Program-made: the position numbers and the translations under genes | Assembly (NCBI GenBank): GCA_035646975.1 | Contig: DASROJ010000323.1 | Location: forward strand, 1-6,090 | Source: DASROJ01 sp035646975 | GTDB lineage: Bacteria; Acidobacteriota; Polarisedimenticolia; JACPZX01; DASXTC01 | Direction of reading: 5' to 3' | Length of the DNA: 6,090 nt | Notes under the pieces: generated by a model | The model's database searches: none | Seen by the model: the letters and a program-made list of their open reading frames with translations, nothing else | Told to the model about the DNA's origin: nothing | In this document: one piece after another, positions 1 to 5,274 of the stretch | How the letters are laid out: every line of letters begins with the position of its first letter | Position numbering within the stretch: the stretch's first letter is position 1

Positions 1-1
1 C

Positions 2-2107
2 TCCGGGCCCGGCCCGCTCGATCTCGTCATCATCGGTGGCGGGGTCTCGGGGATGGCCGCGGCGCTCGAGGCTCGCGGCGCCGGGTTGTCCTTCGAGATC
101 CTCGAGGCATCCGAGCCGTTCGCCACCCTCATCAACTTCCCGAGAGCCAAACCGATCTATACCTACCCGACCAGCATGACGCCCGCGGGGGCTCTCCAGT
201 TCACCCCGAGGTCGGCCATCAAGGAAGGACTCATCGAAGAGCTGAGCGATCTGACGACCGCCCGGGGGATCGTCCCGCGTATCGCGCGCTCCGAGCAGGT
301 GGGACGACGCGATGGTCTGCTCGAAGTCACCTTGGCGGAGGGGGACCGACTTCTGGCCCATCGCGTCGTCGTGGCGATAGGCCGGTCGGGCAACTTCCGG
401 AAGCTCGGGGTGGCCGGAGAAGATCTCCCGAAGGTCTTCAACCGTCTGCATGACCCGAACGATTATCGCGGGCAGGACCTCCTCGTGGTGGGTGGAGGCG
501 ACAGCGCCCTGGAAACCGCCATCGCCCTTGCGCGGTCCGGTGGGCGTGTCACCCTGTGCCATCGGCGCGCCGAGCTGAGCCGGCCCAAGGCTGAAAACGT
601 GGAGACATTGGAATCGTTGCGAGCCGGCGTGACGGACGCCGGATCGCTCAGACTGGCGCTTTCGACCGAGGTGAAGGAGATCCGCGAAACCGAGGTCATC
701 CTCTCGGCATCCGGAAACCTCGAGACGATACCCAATGACGTGGTCTTCATGATGATCGGCCGCGAAGCGCCGCTCGACTTCTTCCGGCGGTCCGGGGTTT
801 CAATTCGCTCGGAGTGGCGCGGCCGGACGTGGGCCGGGTTTCTCTCGTTCCTGCTGTTCTGTGTTTTTCTGTACAACTGGAAGGCGGGCGGCGCCCTCTA
901 CCATGCCTTCGAGGCCCGGCAGTGGTTTCCGTTCAACATTCCATCCCTGCTGGCCGGTGTCTCCACTTCCTTCAGCGATCCGTCGACCCTGGCCGGCACT
1001 CTGGGGATTTCCCTGGGCTCCCCCGGCTTCTACTACTCCCTCGCCTATTGTCTTTGCGTGGTGATCTTTGGAATCCAGCGCATCCGCAGGCGCCGGACTC
1101 CCTACATCACGGCGCAAACGCTCACGCTCATGGCGGTGCAGGTCGTGCCACTCTTCCTGCTTCCCTACATCCTGCTGCCATGGCTGGGGCACAACGGGTG
1201 GTTCGAATCGGGCACCGGCAGGTGGCTTGGCGACCAGCTCTTCCCGATGACGGAGTGGGACCCGCAGGGCAGGGAGTACTGGCGCGCGTTCGGACTGATC
1301 CTCGCCTGGCCGTTGTTCATCTGGAACGTCTTCACCGCGCAACCGATGTGGTTGTGGCTCGGCATCAGCTTCGCGCAGACTTTCGTGCTGATCCCGATCC
1401 TGATCTATTTCTGGGGCAAGGGAGCCTACTGCGGATGGATCTGCTCGTGCGGCGCGCTGTCGGAGACTCTCGGGGATGCCCACCGGCAGAAGATGCCGCA
1501 TGGCCCGTTCTGGAATCGACTCAACATGCTCGGGCAGGCCGTCCTCGCCCTGGCGTTGATTCTGCTGGGGACGCGGATCGCCGGCTGGGTCTGGCCCGAC
1601 TCATGGGCCGGTTCTTTTCACGCGGCGCTTCTGAACGAATTCAGTGTCACCACCGGTCCGCTGCGCATCCAGGTCAACTATTACTGGTGGGTCGATGTGA
1701 TGCTCGCCGGCATCGTGGGAGTGGGCTGCTATTTCTGGCTGAGCGGACGGGTCTGGTGCCGGTTCGCCTGTCCGCTCGCGGCGTTGATGCACGTCTACAC
1801 GCAATTCAGCCGATTCAGGATCCTGTCGGAGAAAAAGAAGTGCATCTCGTGCAACGTCTGCACGACGGTCTGCCATCAGGGGATCGACGTCATGAGCTTT
1901 GCGAACAAGGGGGCGCCGATGGCCGACCCTGAGTGCGTGCGTTGCTCGGCGTGCGTCCAGAGCTGCCCGACCGGAACGCTGAGCTTCGGCCAGGTGGACC
2001 CTCGGAACCTGCTGGTCATCCGAAAGGACAGGATCGAAGCCTCACCGGTGCTGATGGCCGAGGCCGGTGGCAGGCAGGATTATCCTGGACGCGGCGCATC
2101 GGATTGA
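2..2107 (+). CDS. Fused FAD/NAD(P)H oxidoreductase - NapH/CcoG-like membrane 4Fe-4S protein (5' partial)
   Basis: Likely membrane-bound electron-transfer flavoprotein moving electrons between NAD(P)H and iron-sulfur clusters; physiological partner unknown. The frame is open from base 2, and the dinucleotide-binding motif GGGVSG (35-52) lies upstream of the first ATG (53). The true start is therefore left of the window, probably by few residues. Numbering from the ATG at 53: a second Rossmann motif GGGDSA is at 147-152, followed by HRR at 170-172, which in thioredoxin reductases contacts the NADPH 2'-phosphate. No thioredoxin-reductase CxxC is present, so thiol reduction by that route is unlikely. 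About seven hydrophobic segments follow (near 259-276, 327-346, 353-378, 413-430, 432-454, 493-515, 547-565). NapH/CcoG-type cysteines are C460, C464, C466 and C569-x3-C573-P. Two ferredoxin sets close the protein: C597/C600/C603/C607 and C628/C631/C634/C638-P. Domain calls are firm; electron direction and acceptor are inference. Confidence 0.9.
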   Translation, partial: SGPGPLDLVIIGGGVSGMAAALEARGAGLSFEILEASEPFATLINFPRAKPIYTYPTSMTPAGALQFTPRSAIKEGLIEELSDLTTARGIVPRIARSEQVGRRDGLLEVTLAEGDRLLAHRVVVAIGRSGNFRKLGVAGEDLPKVFNRLHDPNDYRGQDLLVVGGGDSALETAIALARSGGRVTLCHRRAELSRPKAENVETLESLRAGVTDAGSLRLALSTEVKEIRETEVILSASGNLETIPNDVVFMMIGREAPLDFFRRSGVSIRSEWRGRTWAGFLSFLLFCVFLYNWKAGGALYHAFEARQWFPFNIPSLLAGVSTSFSDPSTLAGTLGISLGSPGFYYSLAYCLCVVIFGIQRIRRRRTPYITAQTLTLMAVQVVPLFLLPYILLPWLGHNGWFESGTGRWLGDQLFPMTEWDPQGREYWRAFGLILAWPLFIWNVFTAQPMWLWLGISFAQTFVLIPILIYFWGKGAYCGWICSCGALSETLGDAHRQKMPHGPFWNRLNMLGQAVLALALILLGTRIAGWVWPDSWAGSFHAALLNEFSVTTGPLRIQVNYYWWVDVMLAGIVGVGCYFWLSGRVWCRFACPLAALMHVYTQFSRFRILSEKKKCISCNVCTTVCHQGIDVMSFANKGAPMADPECVRCSACVQSCPTGTLSFGQVDPRNLLVIRKDRIEASPVLMAEAGGRQDYPGRGASD
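2080..2107. other. Tail-to-tail coding overlap of flavoprotein and diguanylate cyclase genes
   Basis: The + strand flavoprotein gene ends with TGA at 2105-2107, and the - strand cyclase gene ends with TAA (complement of 2080-2082). They share 28 bases. In both proteins the shared bases encode tails beyond the last recognisable domain. There is no non-coding space between the two genes, so any terminator must lie inside the opposite gene. Confidence 0.9.
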
Positions 2108-2997
2108 GCCGGCGCTTCCCGGGGATCGCCGATCGGCTCGACCGGCTTGCTTCGCCACACGACAAGCCTTCCCTTGCCCAGGGATTTCGCCTCGTACATG
2201 GTGTTGTCGGCCCGCCGCAGGATCTCCTCGACGCTTTCCGGCACCCGCTCGAAGTGCGCGATCCCCACGCTGGCCCCCAGCCCCGCATCCGGATAACGGC
2301 GCCCGACTTCCCTGATGCCGTCGATGATTCTCTGTGCGATCGATTCGACGGCGCCCCGGTCCGTGTTCCAGAACAGGATGGCGAACTCGTCGCCGCCGAG
2401 CCGCGCCGCCAGGTCGCCAGCCCGGATGGTCGAGCTCAGCGCGCGGCCGATCTCGGAAAGAAGCGAATCGCCCGCGGAGTGGCCGTGACGGTCGTTGATG
2501 AGCTTGAAATTGTCCAGGTCGAGGTAGGCCAGGCAGAGTGCCTGTGACGAACGACGGCAACGTGAAGCCTCCACCATGAGCCGCTCGATGAAGCCTCTGC
2601 GGTTCGGCAGCCCCGTCATGATGTCCACGCGCGCCTGCTCGCGCTCGCGCTGGAGCAGACTCTTGAACCGATCCCTGTCCATCCGGGCGCGCGATGTCAT
2701 GACCGCGATGAAGGCGAAGATCACCAGCCGCGAGAAGCCGTTCCAGATCGAGATGAAGAGGTAGCCACTGGAGTGCACCGTCGCGTCGGCCAGGAACCAG
2801 CTCAGGCTCGCCGCCCCGGCGGTGACGAGCGCCGGGGCCGTTCCGAGCCACCAGGCGATCGCCAGTATCGGCAGAAGGTAGAAAAGCGACAAGCCGATGT
2901 CGGGTCCAGTCACGAAGTCGAGCCGGCCGATCGCCGCGATCAGGCAGAGCGTGAGTGCGACGATCGTCCACCTGGTCATCTGCGAGGGCGATTTCAC
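2080..2997 (-). CDS. Membrane-bound diguanylate cyclase (GGDEF domain)
   Basis: Makes the second messenger c-di-GMP from two GTP; 305 residues. The N-terminal third (about 8-102) has roughly four hydrophobic segments with little loop sequence, a membrane input module I cannot assign to a named sensor family. A charged linker (102-125) leads into the GGDEF domain, which opens with DIMTGLPNRR (125-134). Substrate and metal features are intact: D160 and the FKLIND stretch (164-169), GGDEF at 201-205, and a closing AKSLGKGR. An RxxD inhibitory site (R192, D195) lies five residues before GGDEF, so product feedback inhibition is expected. There is no EAL, PAS or REC domain. I chose the GTG at 2997 because a GGAGG sits four bases upstream; the in-frame ATG at 2979 has no such site. 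The proline-rich tail past about residue 285 overlaps the convergent flavoprotein gene by 28 bases. Enzyme class is firm; the signal sensed is unknown. Confidence 0.93.
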   Translation of the reverse strand: MKSPSQMTRWTIVALTLCLIAAIGRLDFVTGPDIGLSLFYLLPILAIAWWLGTAPALVTAGAASLSWFLADATVHSSGYLFISIWNGFSRLVIFAFIAVMTSRARMDRDRFKSLLQREREQARVDIMTGLPNRRGFIERLMVEASRCRRSSQALCLAYLDLDNFKLINDRHGHSAGDSLLSEIGRALSSTIRAGDLAARLGGDEFAILFWNTDRGAVESIAQRIIDGIREVGRRYPDAGLGASVGIAHFERVPESVEEILRRADNTMYEAKSLGKGRLVVWRSKPVEPIGDPREAPAQSDAPRPG

Positions 2998-3000
2998 AAT

Positions 3001-3024
3001 TCCTCCCGGGGCGGATTGCCCGGG
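3001..3024 (-). promoter_or_regulatory. Shine-Dalgarno of the diguanylate cyclase, overlapped by a CCCGGG hairpin
   Basis: On the - strand the GTG start at 2997 is preceded by GGGAGGA (3007-3001), a strong ribosome binding site with GGAGG four bases from the start. It fixes GTG as the initiation codon. CCCGGG occurs at 3005-3010 and again at 3019-3024 and is self-complementary, so the transcript can form a six-pair all-GC stem with an eight-base loop. The proximal arm includes the first Gs of the Shine-Dalgarno. The stem could hinder translation, but that is inference; short GC inverted repeats are common in such DNA. Confidence 0.5.
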
Positions 3025-3066
3025 CCGAGCGTATTCGATCGTGGGTCATCTCGGCAACCCGTCAAT

Positions 3067-3081
3067 CCGCGGGCCGCGCGG
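3067..3081 (-). terminator. Weak GC hairpin after aroF (possible terminator)
   Basis: Fourteen bases past the aroF stop, CCGCG (3067-3071) can pair with CGCGG (3077-3081) around a five-base loop. On the - strand the following bases are ATTGACGGG, with no T tract. It is therefore not a convincing intrinsic terminator, though it is the best candidate in the 98-base gap (2998-3095) between aroF and the diguanylate cyclase. Nothing else in the gap stands out, and I could not pick a clear -35/-10 pair. Confidence 0.2.
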
Positions 3082-3095
3082 CTCCCCTGGATGGC

Positions 3096-4124
3096 TCAGA
3101 GCATCGATCGCCCGACCGCGGGCAGGATGATGCGCAGCTGGTCCATCAGCTCGGAGAACTGATCCGGATAGAGAGACTGGGCACCATCCGAGAGGGCCTT
3201 GTCCGGCTCGTGATGCACCTCGATCAGCAGTCCATCGGCCCCGGCCGCGATGGCGGCTCTGGCCATGGGAGCGACCTTGTCCCTGAGCCCGGTGCCATGC
3301 GACGGGTCGGCGAGGATCGGCAGATGGCTGAGCTTGTGGATGATCGGTATCGCGGAGATGTCCATCGTGTTGCGGGTGTATCTCTCGAACGTCCGGATGC
3401 CACGCTCGCAGAGAATCACGTTGTGATTGCCGCCGCTCATGATGTACTCGGCGGACAGCAGCCACTCTTCGAGCGTGGCCGACATCCCGCGCTTGAGCAG
3501 CACCGGTTTCTGCGTGCGCCCCAGCTCCTTCAGGAAGGTGAAGTTCTGCATGTTCCTCGCGCCCACCTGGAGGATGTCGAGGTACCTCTCGGCCACCTCG
3601 ATCTGGTTGGAGTCCATCACTTCGGACACCGCCAGCAGCCCCTGCTCGTCCGCCGCCGAGCGCAGGAGCTTGAGCCCATCCTCTCCCAGACCCTGGAATG
3701 AGTAGGGAGACGTGCGCGGCTTGAACGCGCCGCCACGCAGCACGCGCGCGCCGGACCGCATGACCGCGGCCGCGACGCATTGCATCTGTTCGGCGGATTC
3801 GATCGCGCAGGGCCCGGCCATCACCACGACCTCCCTTCCGCCGATTTCCACCTCGCCACGCGGCCCGGCCTTCACCACCGTTCCCTCCGGACGGAAGACA
3901 CGGCCCGCCAGCTTGTACGGCTCCGTGATCCTGATGACCTCGTGCACGCCATCGAGCACCTGGAAGTCGCGGGGGTCGAGAAGGCGGGCCTCCTTGCCCA
4001 CCGCGCCGATGATCGTGCGCGTCGCGCCCGAGGACCGGTGCGCGTCGAAACCCTTCCGTGTCAGGATGTCGATGACCTTCTGGATCTGTTCTTCGCCGGC
4101 GGTGGGTTCCATCACGATGACCAT
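3096..4124 (-). CDS. aroF: 3-deoxy-7-phosphoheptulonate (DAHP) synthase, type I-beta
   Basis: Catalyses the first committed step of the shikimate pathway, condensing phosphoenolpyruvate and erythrose 4-phosphate to DAHP in the cytoplasm. It is 342 residues, close to the Thermotoga maritima enzyme (338). An N-terminal ferredoxin-like (ACT-like) regulatory domain spans about 1-65, as in Tyr/Phe-inhibited members; the catalytic barrel follows. Metal ligands known from T. maritima map at a constant offset: C106 in AGPCAIES, H276 in DPSHGTG, E302 in IEVHHEP and D313 in LSDGAQSL. Further family motifs are GGAFKPRTSPYSFQG (131-145) and KRGMSAT (211-217). The ATG at 4124 is preceded by AAGGAG six bases upstream, inside the last codons of the chorismate mutase gene, whose stop lies three bases before this start. 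Translation of the two is probably coupled. Feedback by Phe or Tyr is inferred from the N-terminal domain; which effector acts is not evident. Confidence 0.96.
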   Translation of the reverse strand: MVIVMEPTAGEEQIQKVIDILTRKGFDAHRSSGATRTIIGAVGKEARLLDPRDFQVLDGVHEVIRITEPYKLAGRVFRPEGTVVKAGPRGEVEIGGREVVVMAGPCAIESAEQMQCVAAAVMRSGARVLRGGAFKPRTSPYSFQGLGEDGLKLLRSAADEQGLLAVSEVMDSNQIEVAERYLDILQVGARNMQNFTFLKELGRTQKPVLLKRGMSATLEEWLLSAEYIMSGGNHNVILCERGIRTFERYTRNTMDISAIPIIHKLSHLPILADPSHGTGLRDKVAPMARAAIAAGADGLLIEVHHEPDKALSDGAQSLYPDQFSELMDQLRIILPAVGRSML

Positions 4125-4127
4125 GCG

Positions 4128-4451
4128 CTACTCCTTCTCCAGGTCGCCAGCCCCCCCGGTGGAGGCGTTGGCCACGCGCTCCATCCGGCGCGACTCATCG
4201 AGTATCCGCTCGAACAATCTCCTGACCGCGTCATCCGGCAGCGGTCCCCGGTTGGACCCAACCACCTGCGCGACGATGGCGGCTTCACGGGCCGGGTCGT
4301 AAATCATGCGGCCCAACCGCCTCTTGATCGCGCCGATCGCCAGCGCGCACCGGGATCGCTCGTTGAGCAGCTCCACGATGTCCGCATCCAGCTCATCGAT
4401 GCGCCGGCGCCAGGTTTCGATCTGCTGTTCATCAGGGTTCGAGGAGATCAA
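4128..4451 (-). CDS. aroQ: Chorismate mutase, AroQ type, monofunctional (TTG start)
   Basis: Rearranges chorismate to prephenate, the entry to phenylalanine and tyrosine synthesis. The 107 residues match the one-domain, all-helical AroQ fold. Aligned by eye to the E. coli PheA mutase domain, active-site positions fall at a constant offset of four: R15, R32, K43, D52, R55 and E56 for R11, R28, K39, D48, R51 and E52. E91 sits about where E. coli has Q88. No prephenate dehydratase, dehydrogenase or ACT domain follows. The frame is open further upstream inside trpA, but that extra sequence is arginine-rich and unlike the family. The TTG at 4451 has a GGAGGGG seven bases upstream, and no ATG occurs in frame before residue 49. 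TTG is therefore the best start, giving a 20-base overlap with trpA. The gene lies between trpA and aroF and is probably co-transcribed with both. Family is firm; the exact start is moderately sure. Confidence 0.88.
   Translation of the reverse strand: MISSNPDEQQIETWRRRIDELDADIVELLNERSRCALAIGAIKRRLGRMIYDPAREAAIVAQVVGSNRGPLPDDAVRRLFERILDESRRMERVANASTGGAGDLEKE
4131..4140 (-). promoter_or_regulatory. aroF ribosome binding site inside the chorismate mutase 3' end
   Basis: The last sense codons of the chorismate mutase gene read GGAGAAGGAG on the - strand and serve as the purine-rich Shine-Dalgarno for aroF, six bases before its ATG. Ribosomes finishing the mutase stop on the aroF initiation region, which favours coupled translation of the pair. 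Confidence 0.7.
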
Positions 4452-5274
4452 TGTCCTGCCCCTCCGACGATGAGGCGCCTGGCCCGAACAGGTCCCGCGC
4501 CGCCCGTTCGAGCCGGTCCGGCGCCTCCATCGCGGCGCCTTCACGCACCGCCTGTTCGACCACCGCCACGAGCGCGCTGCCAATCACGACGCCATCGGCG
4601 AACGCAGCCACCGCGCTCACCTGTTCAGGTTTGCTGATGCCGAAGCCGACGGCAATCGGCAGCGACACGGCCGACCGCATCCCGGTGACCTCCCGGCCCA
4701 GGGTCTCGCACAACTCCGCCCTTGCGCCCGTGACTCCGGTGCGCGAGATGTAATAGACGAAACCGCGGGCCTCACGCGACGTTGCCGCCAGACGCGCGGG
4801 GCCCGTTGTCGGGGCCACGAGCAGGATGGGATCGATCCCCCGGGCGATGAGCCGTGCACGCAGATCGCCCCCTTCCTCGAGCGGAAGGTCGGTGACCAGC
4901 ACCCCGTCGATGCCGGCGCGCGCCGCCGCCTCGGCAAAGAGCTCCTCTCCCATCCGGAGGATCGGGTTGTAATAGGTGAACAGCACGACGGCACCGGCCA
5001 CGCGACGTCTGGCCTCGCCGGCGAGATCCAGCGAGCCCGCCAGGCCGATTCCATTCCTGAGCGCCCGCTCGGAAGCACGCTGAATGGTGGGTCCGTCGGC
5101 CAGCGGATCCGAGAAGGGCACCCCGATCTCGAGGATGTCCGCGCCCGCACGGCAAAGAGCCTCGCACATCGGCACGGTGAGCGCGGGTTCCGGGTCTCCC
5201 GCAGTGATGAACGGGATGAATGCCGGACGGCCTTCCCTCTTCGCGCGGCGAAACGCGTCGTCGATGCGGCTCAT
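4432..5274 (-). CDS. trpA: Tryptophan synthase alpha chain
   Basis: Splits indole-3-glycerol phosphate into indole and glyceraldehyde 3-phosphate; the indole is channelled to TrpB within the alpha2-beta2 complex. The 280-residue TIM barrel carries both catalytic acids at canonical positions, E49 and D60, in the signature LEIGVPFSDPLADGP (48-62). PFITAGDP (21-28) and the phosphate-binding GFGISKPEQV segment are also typical. It is slightly longer than E. coli TrpA (268). The surplus is a C-terminal tail of about 17 residues after DLF, rich in G, S, D and E, within which the chorismate mutase start site lies. The ATG at 5274 overlaps the trpB stop as ATGA, the usual coupled arrangement that helps make the two subunits in equal amounts. 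All expected core motifs are intact. Confidence 0.97.
   Translation of the reverse strand: MSRIDDAFRRAKREGRPAFIPFITAGDPEPALTVPMCEALCRAGADILEIGVPFSDPLADGPTIQRASERALRNGIGLAGSLDLAGEARRRVAGAVVLFTYYNPILRMGEELFAEAAARAGIDGVLVTDLPLEEGGDLRARLIARGIDPILLVAPTTGPARLAATSREARGFVYYISRTGVTGARAELCETLGREVTGMRSAVSLPIAVGFGISKPEQVSAVAAFADGVVIGSALVAVVEQAVREGAAMEAPDRLERAARDLFGPGASSSEGQDIDLLEP
4449..4465 (-). promoter_or_regulatory. Shine-Dalgarno and TTG start of chorismate mutase, inside trpA
   Basis: GGAGGGG (4465-4459, - strand) followed by seven bases and TTG (4451-4449) sits within the last codons of trpA. It decides the chorismate mutase start, since no ATG or GTG in that frame gives a better-placed site. In the trpA frame these bases encode part of the poorly conserved tail SSEGQDID. 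Confidence 0.6.
5271..5274 (-). other. ATGA stop/start overlap of trpB and trpA
   Basis: On the - strand ATGA holds both the trpA initiation codon (5274-5272) and the trpB stop TGA (5273-5271). Only a modest purine site, GGCGGG eight bases upstream, precedes it. Re-initiation by ribosomes ending trpB is a plausible main route into trpA. Confidence 0.85.

Noticed and set aside
53..55. ATG at 53 as the true start of the flavoprotein
   Set aside because: The FAD-binding GGGVSG motif is encoded just before it in the same open frame, so starting here would remove the cofactor site.
814..1932. Long + strand open frame (372 codons) inside the flavoprotein gene, and a - strand frame at 800-1501
   Set aside because: Their translations are rich in R, A, P, H and G with no recognisable domain. 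They are out-of-frame shadows of a gene whose motifs are clearly in the other frame, which is typical of GC-rich DNA.
2107..2147. AGCCGG (2107-2112) and CCGGCT (2142-2147), with the palindrome GCCGATCGGC (2127-2136) between, as a terminator for the convergent genes
   Set aside because: The loop is about 29 bases, there is no T tract on either strand, and the whole element lies in cyclase coding sequence. Such short GC repeats are expected by chance here.
1933..2547. + strand open frame of 204 codons spanning the end of the flavoprotein and the diguanylate cyclase
   Set aside because: No family resemblance, and it is antisense to a well-supported GGDEF domain.
2042..3049. - strand frame of 335 codons, larger than the diguanylate cyclase frame it overlaps
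   Set aside because: Composition is low-complexity R/G/A, and the GGDEF motifs lie in the other frame, which also has a strong ribosome site.
4452..4583. Upstream ATG (4583) as the chorismate mutase start
   Set aside because: It would add 44 arginine- and tryptophan-rich residues that look like trpA shifted by one frame. The AroQ alignment to E. coli PheA begins close to the TTG.
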